Assembly (NCBI RefSeq): GCF_022627325.1
Contig: NZ_JAETZZ010000003.1
Location: forward strand, 186,001-250,000
Source: Pseudomonas putida
GTDB taxonomy: Bacteria; Pseudomonadota; Gammaproteobacteria; Pseudomonadales; Pseudomonadaceae
Direction: 5' to 3'
Length of the DNA stretch: 64,000 nucleotides
Below are positions 1 to 9,056 of this stretch, one piece after another; the stretch's first letter is position 1, and every line of letters begins with the position of its first letter. The position numbers and the translations under genes are program-made. The notes under the pieces were generated by a model that was not told the origin of the DNA, searched no databases, and saw nothing but the letters and a program-made list of their open reading frames with translations.

Positions 1-11
1 GTGATGTTCAT
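1..11 (-). CDS. dacA: D-alanyl-D-alanine carboxypeptidase DacA (PBP5/6), first codons only
   Basis: Only the start of this gene is in the window. On the minus strand an ATG at 11 gives Met-Asn-Ile-Thr, preceded by a purine-rich GAGAGACGG ribosome site. That start, and the place directly downstream of rlpA in the mrdA-rodA-mltB-rlpA series, fit dacA of Pseudomonas, which trims peptidoglycan pentapeptides in the periplasm. The identification rests on context plus a few residues. The 193 bases between it and rlpA hold no other gene. Confidence 0.6.
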
Positions 12-204
12 CCGTCTCTCGAAAATCGCTAATGGTCTGAGATGTTCCCTGGGCCACATCGTGTGCCCAGCGCCAGTCAGTCTAGTTTTTGCGGCTCGGG
101 GCCGAGCCCACGAAGTGCGGCTTTGTGTCGCTGCGGGCAAAAGCCGACATTGTACATGGCCGCGCGCGGCAATTCATGACAAAACAGACAGCTCGCACCC
201 GCGG

Positions 205-1203
205 TCAGTCTGTGACCAGCTTGGCCTGGCCAAGGTTCGCCAGGCGAATGCTGTCCTGCGCCTGTTGGATTTCGCCCTGGCTGCTGATCGGCCCAAGGCG
301 CACGCGGTGCAGGGTCTGCTGGTTACGCACGATGGAGCTGATGAACACCGGTGCGCTGACCATGGTGCTCAGCTTCGCACGCAACAGCTCGGCCGCATCC
401 GGGTTGGCGAAAGCGCCCACCTGCAAGAAGCTGCCACCGTTGCCTGCCGGCACATTGTTGCCACCCACCTGCACAGGCACTACCGGCGCCGCGTGTTGCT
501 GCGCCGGCGGCGACCATTGCTCGACACGCCCGGTGCTGGCCGCAATCGCCTGAGTCTGGGCTACCTGAGGCTCTTTGAGCATCAAGGGCGGCTGCTGGCC
601 ACGCTCGGCCCACCATTTCTGGGGATCGATGCCTTCGACCCGCACGTGCGCGGTGCCGTTCTCGGCATAGCCGAGCTTCTTGGCAGCGGCATAGGACAGG
701 TCGATGATGCGGTCGGAGTAGAACGGGCCACGGTCATTGACCCGCAAGATCACGCTGCGCCCGTTGGCAAGGTTGGTCACCCGTACGTAGGCAGGCAGCG
801 GCAGGGTCTTGTGGGCTGCGCTCATGCCATACAGGTCATAAAGCTCACCGTTGGCGGTGTTCTGCCCGTGGAACTTGGTGCCGTACCACGAGGCGGTACC
901 TTCGGCCCGGTAGTTGCGGAAGTCCTGCATGGGGTAGTAGGTCTTGCCCAGCACCGTGTAAGGGTTAGCCTTGTAGTTGCCGGTGTGCACGGTCGGCGTC
1001 GCGTCCGGGATCTTGTTCACATCCACGTCCCACCACGGCGCACCGTCCTTGTGAGCACGGTTGATATCCAGGCCGGGCTGCGCACGAACGACATTGCCGC
1101 TTTTCTGTGGGGTCGGCCGGCTGGAGGAACAACTGACCAGCAGCATGCCGACGGCCATGCAGGCCAGCAACTTGAAGGTATTGGCAGATTTCATTGCGCG
1201 CAT
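205..1203 (-). CDS. rlpA: Septal ring lytic transglycosylase RlpA, lipoprotein
   Basis: RlpA is an outer-membrane lipoprotein that cleaves peptidoglycan strands lacking stem peptides. The 332-residue product begins with a lipoprotein signal whose lipobox LVSC places the lipidated Cys at about residue 25. A double-psi beta-barrel follows (about 103-190) with TASWYG, the ANGE segment carrying the catalytic Glu, and VNDRGPF carrying the catalytic Asp. A SPOR domain, which binds denuded glycan at the septum, ends the protein (about 255-332). Its start codon overlaps the mltB stop, so the two are probably translated together; an alternative ATG lies three codons in. Confidence 0.95.
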   Translation of the reverse strand: MRAMKSANTFKLLACMAVGMLLVSCSSSRPTPQKSGNVVRAQPGLDINRAHKDGAPWWDVDVNKIPDATPTVHTGNYKANPYTVLGKTYYPMQDFRNYRAEGTASWYGTKFHGQNTANGELYDLYGMSAAHKTLPLPAYVRVTNLANGRSVILRVNDRGPFYSDRIIDLSYAAAKKLGYAENGTAHVRVEGIDPQKWWAERGQQPPLMLKEPQVAQTQAIAASTGRVEQWSPPAQQHAAPVVPVQVGGNNVPAGNGGSFLQVGAFANPDAAELLRAKLSTMVSAPVFISSIVRNQQTLHRVRLGPISSQGEIQQAQDSIRLANLGQAKLVTD

Positions 1204-2213
1204 TACTTGACGCCCCGTGCTTGGACCAGCTGTTCCGAAAGCTGATGCACCGCCATGGCATACATCACGCTGCGGTTGTAGCGAGTGATCGCGTAGAAAT
1301 TCTTCAGCCCCATCCAGTATTCAGGGCCGTTTGCGCCTTCCAGCCGGAAGGCGGTCACTGGCAGATCACCGCGCAACGCATCATGACTCGACCAGCCAAG
1401 CGCCTGCAACTGTGCGACGGTCTTCACCGGCTCGATGCCCGTGGTCAGGCCTTCGTCTGCACGCGCGCCACTGACCTGGGCCCGGCTGACCACGCCCTGC
1501 CCGGCCACCCAGCCGTGCTCTTTGAAATAGCTGGCGACACTGCCGATGGCATCGTCGGGGTTGTTCCAGATATTGATGTGGCCATCGCCATCGAAGTCCA
1601 CCGCGTAGTTGCGAAAACTGCTCGGCATGAACTGCGGCAAGCCCATGGCACCGGCGTACGAACCTTTGAGTGTCAGCGGGTCGAGCTGCTCTTCGCGCGC
1701 CAGCAGCAGGTATTCACGCAGCTCCTTGCGGAAGAACTCGGCGCGCGGCGGGTAATCGAAGCCCAGGGTCGACAAGGCATCGATCACACGGTAGTTACCA
1801 GTGTTGCGGCCAAAAAAGGTTTCCACGCCGATGATCGCGACGATGTACTGCGCCGGTACGCCGTACACCTGCTCCGCCCGGGCCAGCACCGCTTCATGCT
1901 GGCGCCAGAAGTCCACACCGCGGGCGATGCGCGCGTCGGTGATGAACATCGGCCGGTAATCCTTCCACGGCTTTACCCGCTCGGCCGGCCGCGATATGGC
2001 GTCGAGGATCGATTGCTTGCGCTGCACCTCGCGGAACACGCCCATCAACTGCTCGCTGGCAAAGCCGTAGTCGCGGCTCATCTGGCCGACGAATTCGGCC
2101 ACCTCACGCGAGCCGTCGTAGTCGCCGGCATGGGCCTGCTGGACAGCGGCGAACAGGCCCACCGCGCCGATCCACGGCGCAAAACGGGCAGCCCAGTTAC
2201 GCACTGCTTGCAT
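1203..2213 (-). CDS. mltB: Lytic murein transglycosylase B
   Basis: A peptidoglycan lytic transglycosylase of the SLT_2/MltB family, about 336 residues. The catalytic Glu lies in GVETFFGRNTG, and the GLPQFMPSSFRNYAVDFDGDG segment is typical of the family. I chose the ATG at 2213 because AAGGTGAAG stands just upstream and the product then starts with a clean signal peptide ending in QQAHA. The frame is open up to 2249, which would overlap rodA. No lipobox is seen, so this is probably the soluble periplasmic form. It sits in the elongation operon between rodA and rlpA. Confidence 0.94.
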   Translation of the reverse strand: MQAVRNWAARFAPWIGAVGLFAAVQQAHAGDYDGSREVAEFVGQMSRDYGFASEQLMGVFREVQRKQSILDAISRPAERVKPWKDYRPMFITDARIARGVDFWRQHEAVLARAEQVYGVPAQYIVAIIGVETFFGRNTGNYRVIDALSTLGFDYPPRAEFFRKELREYLLLAREEQLDPLTLKGSYAGAMGLPQFMPSSFRNYAVDFDGDGHINIWNNPDDAIGSVASYFKEHGWVAGQGVVSRAQVSGARADEGLTTGIEPVKTVAQLQALGWSSHDALRGDLPVTAFRLEGANGPEYWMGLKNFYAITRYNRSVMYAMAVHQLSEQLVQARGVK

Positions 2214-2230
2214 CAAATTCTTCACCTTTT

Positions 2231-3376
2231 TCAAACCTGTGCGATCCATTTACGGTGCGTATGGATCGACATCAAAACGCCAAACGCTGACAGCAGCGTC
2301 ACCAACGAAGTTCCGCCATAGCTGATAAAGGGCAGCGGCACGCCCACCACGGGCAAAAGGCCGCTGACCATCCCGATATTGACGAACACATAGACAAAGA
2401 AGGTCATGGTCAGGCTGCCTGCCAGCAGCTTGCCGAACAGGGTCTGCGCCTGAGCGGTGATCATCAGGCCACGGCCGATCAACAAGAGGTAAACGACCAG
2501 CAGCAGGCAGATGCCGATCAGCCCGAATTCTTCGCCGAGCACGGCGATGATGAAGTCGGTATGGCTCTCTGGAAGGAAGTCCAGGTGCGACTGGGTGCCC
2601 AGTAGCCACCCCTTGCCGAACACACCACCCGAGCCGATGGCGGCCTTGGACTGGATGATGTTCCAGCCGGTGCCCAGCGGGTCGCTTTCAGGGTCGAGGA
2701 ACGTCAGCACGCGCTGTTTCTGGTAGTCGTGCATGACGAAGAACCACATGGCCACCGCCACAGGCACGGTCGCCGTCAGCACGCTCAGGATCCAGCGCCA
2801 GCGCAGGCCGCCCATGAACAACACGAAGGCGCCGGAGGCAAGGATCAGCAACGCCGTACCCAGGTCCGGCTGGCGGACGATGAGAATGAACGGTACGCCA
2901 ATCAGCACCAGGCTGATGGCCACGTGTTTCAGATGAGGCGGCAGGGTGCGTTTGGACAGGTACCAGGCGATGGTCGCGGGCATGATGATCTTCATGAACT
3001 CCGAGGGCTGGAAGCGGATTACCCCGGGTATGTTGATCCAGCGCGTGGCGCCCATGGCGTTATGGCCCATGACGTCCACCACGACCAACAGCAGCACCCC
3101 CGTGAGATAGGCAAGAGGCACCCAGCGCGCCATGAAGCGTGGTTCAAGCTGGGCGATGACGAACATCGACACCAGCCCGATACCGAATGAAGTGGCCTGT
3201 TTGAGCAGCAAGTCCCAGTTTTTGCCACTGGCAGAATAGAGCACGAACAGGCTGCCCGCGGCGAGGATCAACAGGATGACCAGCAAGGGGCCGTCGATGT
3301 GGATGCGCTGCAGGAAGCTGGCGCGTCGACGCATTACGTCCTCGCTGGAGAGCATGCGGTCGAAATTGTTCTTCAC
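2231..3376 (-). CDS. rodA: Rod-shape SEDS peptidoglycan glycosyltransferase RodA
   Basis: RodA polymerises glycan strands during side-wall growth in complex with PBP2. The 381-residue product is a multi-spanning membrane protein with SEDS family signatures: MGATRWI, FQPSEFMK, the loop PESHTDFIIAVLGEEFG with the catalytic Asp, and the C-terminal ISYGGTSLV. The GTG start at 3376 overlaps the mrdA stop (GTGA), which suggests translational coupling. A start at the ATG at 3334 (367 residues) is also possible and closer to the usual family length. Confidence 0.95.
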   Translation of the reverse strand: MKNNFDRMLSSEDVMRRRASFLQRIHIDGPLLVILLILAAGSLFVLYSASGKNWDLLLKQATSFGIGLVSMFVIAQLEPRFMARWVPLAYLTGVLLLVVVDVMGHNAMGATRWINIPGVIRFQPSEFMKIIMPATIAWYLSKRTLPPHLKHVAISLVLIGVPFILIVRQPDLGTALLILASGAFVLFMGGLRWRWILSVLTATVPVAVAMWFFVMHDYQKQRVLTFLDPESDPLGTGWNIIQSKAAIGSGGVFGKGWLLGTQSHLDFLPESHTDFIIAVLGEEFGLIGICLLLVVYLLLIGRGLMITAQAQTLFGKLLAGSLTMTFFVYVFVNIGMVSGLLPVVGVPLPFISYGGTSLVTLLSAFGVLMSIHTHRKWIAQV

Positions 3377-5262
3377 GGGGCCGTTTCCTGGGCGACAGTG
3401 GCAGGAGCGAACCCGGACTTGAGCCGACCGTTCTCGTCGAGCAGCCAGGCGTCCATGATCTGCCGCACCACGGGTGCGGCGACACCGGAGCCGGACTCGC
3501 CGTTCTCGACCATCACCGAAACCACGATCTTAGGATCGTCGGCCGGGGCGAAGGCGACGAACAACGCGTGGTCGCGGTGGCGCTCCTGAATTTTGTTGCG
3601 GTCGTATTTCTCGCCCTGCCTGATCGCTACCACCTGCGCGGTACCGCTCTTGCCGGCAATGCGGTACTGGGCACCGGCCGCAGCCTTGCGCGCAGTACCG
3701 CGGGCGTTGTGCATCACCTGCTCCATGCCGTGGGTGACCTTGGCCCAGTCGGACTTGTCACGCAGGATGATGTTTTCCATCGGGTTCGGGTCCACGGGCG
3801 GCTGACCTTCGATGGTCTTGGCCAGGTGCGGACGGTTCCAGACGCCCTTGTTGGCGATCAGCGCGGTGGCCTGGGCCAGTTGCAGCGGCGTTGCCTGCAT
3901 ATAGCCCTGGCCGATGCCCAGAATCAGGGTTTCACCGGGGAACCAGGCTTGGCGGCGGGTGGCGCGCTTCCATTCCCGCGACGGCATCAGCCCCGCCGAC
4001 TCCTCGAACATGTCCAGGGCAACCTTCTGCCCGATGCCGAACTTGTTCATGTAGGTAGAGAGCCGATCGATGCCCATCTTGTGGGCAAGATCGTAGAAAT
4101 AGGTGTCATTGGAGCGCATGATTGCGGTATCCAGGTCGACCCAGCCATCACCACTGCGGTTCCAGTTACGGTATTTGTGGTCGTAGTTGGGCAGTTGGTA
4201 GTAGCCCGGGTCGAACACCCGACTGCCGGCATTGACCACACCGCTGTCCAGGCCGGCGATGGCAACCGCCGGCTTGATGGTCGAGCCGGGCGGGTACAAG
4301 CCGCGCAGCACACGGTTGAACAGCGGCCGGTCGATCGAGTCACGCAACTCGGCGTAGGCCTTGAAACTGATGCCGGTGACGAACAGGTTCGGGTCGAAGC
4401 TCGGCTGGCTGACCATTGCCAGCACTTCGCCGCTACGCGGGTCGAGCGCTACCACCGCACCACGGCGCCCACCCAAGGCCGCTTCGGCAGCTTCCTGCAA
4501 CTTGATGTCCAGGCTCAGCACGATGTCCTTGCCAGGTTTCGGGTCGGTACGCTTGAGCACCCGCAGCACCCGCCCGCGGGCGTTGGTCTCGACTTCCTCG
4601 TAACCGACCTGACCATGCAGGTCGTCTTCGTAAAAGCGCTCGATGCCGGTCTTGCCGATATGGTGGGTGCCGCTGTAGTTCACCGGGTCAAGGCTTTTGA
4701 GCTCTTTCTCGTTGATCCGCCCGACATACCCTACCGAATGGGCGAAATGCGCCCCTTGCGGATAATGCCGCACCAACTGGGCGACCACTTCGACGCCAGG
4801 CAAGCGGAACTGGTTGACCGCCACGCGGGCGATCTGCTCTTCGTTCAGCTCGAACAGGATCGGCACTGGCTCGAAGGGCCGTCGCCCCTGCCTCATGCGC
4901 TTTTCGAACAGCGCACGATCGTCGGCTGTCAGCTCCAGCACTTCGACGATCGTATCCAGCACTTGCTGCCAATTGCCGGCACGTTCGCGGGTCATCGACA
5001 AGCTGAAGCTGGGCCTATTGTCGGCGATGATCACCCCGTTGCGATCGAAAATCAGCCCGCGAGTCGGCGGGATCGGTTGCACGTGCACCCGGTTGTTTTC
5101 CGACAGCGTCGAGTGGTAGTCGTACTGGATGATCTGCAGGTAGTACAGGCGTGCGATCAACACGCAGACAAGCAGCATGACCGCCACGGCGCCGACCACG
5201 ACGCGGTTACGCACCAGGCGGGCGTCTTTCTCGTGGTCCTTGAGGCGGATCGGCTGCGACAT
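3373..5262 (-). CDS. mrdA: Penicillin-binding protein 2 (peptidoglycan transpeptidase)
   Basis: PBP2 crosslinks peptidoglycan for rod-shape elongation with RodA. The 629-residue class B PBP has a short cytoplasmic tail, one N-terminal membrane helix (about residues 20-42), a pedestal/dimerisation domain and a C-terminal transpeptidase domain. All three active-site motifs are present: STIK (catalytic Ser), SND and KSGT. It is the first gene of the mrdA-rodA-mltB-rlpA set and lies 16 bases after rlmH. Confidence 0.97.
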   Translation of the reverse strand: MSQPIRLKDHEKDARLVRNRVVVGAVAVMLLVCVLIARLYYLQIIQYDYHSTLSENNRVHVQPIPPTRGLIFDRNGVIIADNRPSFSLSMTRERAGNWQQVLDTIVEVLELTADDRALFEKRMRQGRRPFEPVPILFELNEEQIARVAVNQFRLPGVEVVAQLVRHYPQGAHFAHSVGYVGRINEKELKSLDPVNYSGTHHIGKTGIERFYEDDLHGQVGYEEVETNARGRVLRVLKRTDPKPGKDIVLSLDIKLQEAAEAALGGRRGAVVALDPRSGEVLAMVSQPSFDPNLFVTGISFKAYAELRDSIDRPLFNRVLRGLYPPGSTIKPAVAIAGLDSGVVNAGSRVFDPGYYQLPNYDHKYRNWNRSGDGWVDLDTAIMRSNDTYFYDLAHKMGIDRLSTYMNKFGIGQKVALDMFEESAGLMPSREWKRATRRQAWFPGETLILGIGQGYMQATPLQLAQATALIANKGVWNRPHLAKTIEGQPPVDPNPMENIILRDKSDWAKVTHGMEQVMHNARGTARKAAAGAQYRIAGKSGTAQVVAIRQGEKYDRNKIQERHRDHALFVAFAPADDPKIVVSVMVENGESGSGVAAPVVRQIMDAWLLDENGRLKSGFAPATVAQETAP

Positions 5263-5278
5263 CGGACTGCTTAATGGC

Positions 5279-5746
5279 TCATTTGTGGTAAGGGTGCCCG
5301 GACAACACGGTCCAGGCGCGGTAGATCTGCTCGCCGATGAGTATCCTTACCAACGGGTGCGGCAAGGTCAGCGGCGACAGCGACCAGCGTTGCTCGGCGC
5401 GCGCACAAACCTCAGGCGCCAGCCCTTCCGGGCCGCCCACCATCAAATTCACCGTACGCGAGTCCAGCCGCCAGCGGTCCAGCTCGGTAGCCAATTGCTC
5501 GGTACTCCAGGGCTTGCCGTGAACCTCGAGGGTAACGATGCGCTCCCCCGGCTGCACCTTGCTCAGCATGGCCTCACCCTCCTGACGAATCAGGCGGGCG
5601 ACGTCGGCATTCTTGCCTCGGGTATTGAGCGGAATTTCCACCAGCTCCAGCGACAGCTCCTGGGGCAGGCGCTTGGCATATTCATGCCAGCCTTCCTCGA
5701 CCCACTTGGGCATGCGCGAGCCGACCGCGATCAGGCGCAGACGCAC
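5279..5746 (-). CDS. rlmH: 23S rRNA pseudouridine-1915 N3-methyltransferase RlmH
   Basis: A SPOUT-class methyltransferase that methylates pseudouridine 1915 in helix 69 of 23S rRNA on the assembled 70S ribosome. The 155-residue length is the family norm, and the knot motif MVGGPEGL, followed by [18 protein letters not shown] near the C-terminus, is diagnostic. The start is GTG, preceded by GGAAG. It lies ten bases after rsfS, the usual pairing of two ribosome-related genes. Confidence 0.97.
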   Translation of the reverse strand: MRLRLIAVGSRMPKWVEEGWHEYAKRLPQELSLELVEIPLNTRGKNADVARLIRQEGEAMLSKVQPGERIVTLEVHGKPWSTEQLATELDRWRLDSRTVNLMVGGPEGLAPEVCARAEQRWSLSPLTLPHPLVRILIGEQIYRAWTVLSGHPYHK

Positions 5747-5755
5747 GACGCTTCC

Positions 5756-6178
5756 TTATTCCCGGTCTTTGAGCTTGTCGGTGAAGTAGTCGCTGGCGTT
5801 TTCCGGGCTGTGGTGCTTGGCATCGGCGGCACGGCTCTGCTCGGCACCCAGCCACAGGCGCTCCAGGTCGTAGAACTGGCGGGCAGCGGCGGTCATCATA
5901 TGCACGATGACGTCGTTCAGGTCCAGCAGTACCCAGTCGCTGTCGCCCTTGCCTTCTTCGCCCAGCGGCTGTGCACCTTCTTTCTTGACCGTTTCACGGA
6001 CCTTTTCCAGCATCGCGTTGATCTGGCGATTGGAGGTACCCGTGGCAATGATCATGTAGTCGGTCAGGCTGTGTTTGTCGCGAACGTCGATGACCTGGAT
6101 ATCCTGGGCCTTGACGTCTTCCAGCGCGCTGATGGTCAGCTTGACCAGTTCTTCGCCGTTGATTTTCTGCTTGCTCAT
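5756..6178 (-). CDS. rsfS: Ribosome silencing factor RsfS
   Basis: RsfS binds ribosomal protein uL14 and keeps the subunits apart when nutrients run short. The family core is clear: KAQDIQVIDVRDKHSLTDYMIIATGTSNRQ, then GDSDWVLLDLNDVIVHMM and ARQFYDLERLW. I use the ATG at 6178 (140 residues), which gives the standard N-terminus; the frame also stays open to a GTG at 6214. A longer acidic C-terminal tail beyond the core is common in pseudomonads. Confidence 0.95.
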   Translation of the reverse strand: MSKQKINGEELVKLTISALEDVKAQDIQVIDVRDKHSLTDYMIIATGTSNRQINAMLEKVRETVKKEGAQPLGEEGKGDSDWVLLDLNDVIVHMMTAAARQFYDLERLWLGAEQSRAADAKHHSPENASDYFTDKLKDRE

Positions 6179-6223
6179 ATAAAACTCGTTCAACTCGTTG
6201 GATGAGGCGCCCACAGGGCACCG

Positions 6224-6916
6224 TCAGTTAGGCGCACGATACAGTTCATGCGCCTCGATGTAGGCCAGTACGGCGTCCGGCACCAGGAACCTCACCGACC
6301 TGCCGCTGGCCAGCAGCTGTCGGATCTGTGTAGCCGACACCGCAAGCGGTGTCTGCCAGACGAACGAAATACTACCCGCCGGGCCGGACATGGCGGTGGG
6401 ATCGCTCTCCGAGCGCGCGGCCAACAGGTTGCGCAGCTCGTCAGGGGGTTCAACGTCCGCATCCGGGCGTTGCAGCACCAGGATGTGACAGTGTTGCAGC
6501 AACTCTTCCCAGCGGTGCCAGCCAGGCAAGCCGCAGAAGGCATCCCAGCCCAGCACCAGAAACAGCTGGTCATCCGCGCCCAGTTCGGCGCGGACCGACT
6601 CCAGCGTGTCGATGGTATAGGACGGTTTGTCGCGCTCCAGCTCACGGGCATCGACGCTCAGGCGCTCGACACCTTGCACGGCCTCACGCACCATCGCCAG
6701 GCGGTCTTCGGCGGCCACTTGCGGGGTGTCGCGGTGCGGCGGCCGGGCATTGGGCAACAGGCGCAGCTCTTCCAGCCCCATGAACTCGGCCACCTCGAGC
6801 GCGCTGCGCAGGTGGCCGATGTGCACGGGGTCGAAAGTACCGCCAAGAATGCCGATGCGCCGGACTGCCTGGGCCTTGCTCAACTCAGCAGGACTCCTGG
6901 CCGCGCAGCTGGCCAT
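6224..6916 (-). CDS. nadD: Nicotinate-nucleotide adenylyltransferase NadD
   Basis: NadD converts nicotinate mononucleotide and ATP to deamido-NAD in NAD biosynthesis. The 230-residue product shows the nucleotidyltransferase signature [13 protein letters not shown], with the two catalytic His residues in HIGH, and the C-terminal SATQIRQLL motif that binds phosphate. The start lies inside the 3' end of proA, a 32-base overlap that implies one transcript. An in-frame start after the first dozen residues cannot be excluded. Confidence 0.96.
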   Translation of the reverse strand: MASCAARSPAELSKAQAVRRIGILGGTFDPVHIGHLRSALEVAEFMGLEELRLLPNARPPHRDTPQVAAEDRLAMVREAVQGVERLSVDARELERDKPSYTIDTLESVRAELGADDQLFLVLGWDAFCGLPGWHRWEELLQHCHILVLQRPDADVEPPDELRNLLAARSESDPTAMSGPAGSISFVWQTPLAVSATQIRQLLASGRSVRFLVPDAVLAYIEAHELYRAPN

Positions 6917-8156
6917 CGCCGATCACTACGTACTTCTCGCACGTCAGGCCTTCCAGGCCGACCGGCCCGCGGGCATGCAGCTTGTCGGTGGAGATGCCGA
7001 TTTCCGCGCCCAAACCGTACTCGAAGCCGTCGGCAAAGCAGGTCGGGGTGTTGAGCATCACCGAAGCCGAGTCCACCTCGGCCATGAACTGGCGGGCCTG
7101 GCCCTGGTGTTCGGTAATGATCGAATCTGTGTGGTGCGAGCCATAGTGGTTGATGTGCTCGATAGCCTGCTCCAGCCCGTCGACCACCCGAATCGACAAC
7201 ACGGCGTCGAGGTACTCGGTGTGCCAGTCGTCTTCGCTGGCCGGCTTGGCCGCGATCAGCTCACAGGTACGCGCGCAGCCGCGCAGTTCGACGCCTTTTT
7301 CCTGGAAGCGGCGGGCCATTTCCGGCAGGAAACCTTCAGCCACACGCTGGTCGACCAGCAAGGTTTCCATCGCACCGCAAATACCGTAACGGTACGTCTT
7401 GGCGTTGAAAGCGACACGCCAGCCCTTGTCCAGGTCGGCATGCTCGGCGACGTAGACGTGGCAGATACCGTCCAGGTGCTTGATCACGGGCACGCGGGCA
7501 TCGCGGCTGATGCGTTCAATCAGGCCGCGGCCACCCCGGGGCACGATGACATCGACGAACTCAGGCATGCTGATCAGCGCGCCAACCGCCTCACGGTCGG
7601 TGGTCTCGACCACCTGCACCACGGCGGCCGGCAGGCCGGCCTCTGCCAGGCCACGCTGAATGCAGGTGGCGATGGCGCGGTTGGAGTGAATGGCCTCGGA
7701 GCCGCCGCGCAGGATGGTGGCGTTGCCAGACTTCAGGCACAGGCTGGCGGCGTCGATGGTCACATTGGGGCGCGACTCGTAGATGATTCCGATCACCCCC
7801 AGTGGTACGCGCATCTTGCCGACCTGGATACCCGACGGGCGATAGCTCATGTCGCGGATGGCGCCGACCGGGTCCGGCAGGCTGGCCACCTGGCGCAGAC
7901 CGGTGATCATGCCGTCGATACGCGCAGGGGTCAGGGCCAGGCGGTCGAGCAGGGCAGGCTCCAGACCATTGGCACGGCCGGCGGCCAGGTCCTGTTCGTT
8001 GGCTGCGGCAAGCTCGGCACGCGCAGCGTCCAGTGCATCGGCAGCAGCCTGCAGGGCGCGGTTTTTCTGCGCAGTGCTGGCGCGGGCGATCACCCGGGAG
8101 GCCTGGCGAGCGGCGCGACCCAAACGGGTCATGTAGTCAAGAACGGACTCAGTCAT
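6885..8156 (-). CDS. proA: Gamma-glutamyl phosphate reductase ProA
   Basis: ProA reduces gamma-glutamyl phosphate to glutamate semialdehyde with NADPH, the second step of proline synthesis. At 423 residues it has the family length and belongs to the aldehyde dehydrogenase superfamily; the catalytic Cys is in the [11 protein letters not shown] segment and the cofactor region includes [13 protein letters not shown]. It is the first gene of the minus-strand series proA-nadD-rsfS-rlmH. The 204-base region to the divergent mpg holds an ATTATAAC stretch that could be a -10 for proA. Confidence 0.97.
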   Translation of the reverse strand: MTESVLDYMTRLGRAARQASRVIARASTAQKNRALQAAADALDAARAELAAANEQDLAAGRANGLEPALLDRLALTPARIDGMITGLRQVASLPDPVGAIRDMSYRPSGIQVGKMRVPLGVIGIIYESRPNVTIDAASLCLKSGNATILRGGSEAIHSNRAIATCIQRGLAEAGLPAAVVQVVETTDREAVGALISMPEFVDVIVPRGGRGLIERISRDARVPVIKHLDGICHVYVAEHADLDKGWRVAFNAKTYRYGICGAMETLLVDQRVAEGFLPEMARRFQEKGVELRGCARTCELIAAKPASEDDWHTEYLDAVLSIRVVDGLEQAIEHINHYGSHHTDSIITEHQGQARQFMAEVDSASVMLNTPTCFADGFEYGLGAEIGISTDKLHARGPVGLEGLTCEKYVVIGDGQLRGQESC

Positions 8157-8360
8157 GGGTTCGGTGTCTTGGCGAAGGGGAAATCGGCTGATTATAACTG
8201 CCGCGCAGGTATACGCCCAGCGGCGGGTGGCGGATGGTAGAAAATGGCAGACAAGAATCTGTAGGAAAGATGTAACCGCTCTTATCGAACTGTCTTGGTT
8301 CAGCCTCGATTAAGCCAATCATTGCTATCATCCGCGCCCACACCACCACGAATCGCCAGC

Positions 8361-9053
8361 ATGCCAGACACGCCCTCCTGCCCTGCCCGCGCCTTGCCCG
8401 ACAGCTTCTTCGACCGGGACGCCCAGGTCTTGGCCAAAGCCCTGCTCGGCAAGGTCATCCGCCATCGGCACGGCGACCTGTGGCTGGCCGCTCGGATCAT
8501 TGAAACCGAGGCCTATTACCTGACGGACAAGGGCAGCCATGCCTCGCTTGGCTACACAGAGAAACGCCGGGCGCTGTTTCTCGATGGCGGGCATATCTAC
8601 ATGTATTACGCCCGCGGAGGCGACTCGCTCAATTTCAGCGCACACGGCCCGGGCAATGCAGTGCTCATCAAGTCGGCCTACCCCTGGGTGGACGCCCTTT
8701 CCGATGCCAACAGCCTGGCGCAAATGCAGTTGAACAACCCCGACGCCAGCGGCAAGCTGCGCCCAGCCGAACGCCTGTGCGCCGGCCAGACATTGCTGTG
8801 CCGGGCCTTGGGCCTGAAGGTGCCGCAGTGGGATGGCCAGCGCTTCGACCCTGAACGCCTGTACGTGGAGGATTGTGCGATCGCCGTACCCAAAGTGGTC
8901 CAGGCCGCGCGCCTGGGTATCCCCCATGGCCGCGATGAGCACCTGCCGTACCGTTTCATCGACGCCGAATACGCCCGCTTCTGCACCCGGAACCCGCTGC
9001 GCCGGGGCCAAGTCGAAGGGCAAGACTATTTCATTCTCGAACAAGGAAGCTGA
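8361..9053 (+). CDS. mpg: 3-methyladenine DNA glycosylase (AAG/MPG family)
   Basis: This enzyme excises alkylated purines and starts base-excision repair. The 230-residue product carries the AAG signatures IIETEAYYLTDKGSHAS with the catalytic Glu, and GGHIYMYYARGGDSLNF in the DNA-binding face. I start at the ATG at 8361, giving a Pro- and Ala-rich tail before the SFFDRDAQVLAKALLG core; the frame continues further upstream without a good ribosome site. The next gene begins three bases after its stop. Confidence 0.93.
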   Translation: MPDTPSCPARALPDSFFDRDAQVLAKALLGKVIRHRHGDLWLAARIIETEAYYLTDKGSHASLGYTEKRRALFLDGGHIYMYYARGGDSLNFSAHGPGNAVLIKSAYPWVDALSDANSLAQMQLNNPDASGKLRPAERLCAGQTLLCRALGLKVPQWDGQRFDPERLYVEDCAIAVPKVVQAARLGIPHGRDEHLPYRFIDAEYARFCTRNPLRRGQVEGQDYFILEQGS

Positions 9054-9056
9054 ACC

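Noticed and set aside
3568..5274. 568-codon plus-strand open frame
   Set aside because: It is antisense to mrdA, whose three active-site motifs are intact; the translated sequence looks random.
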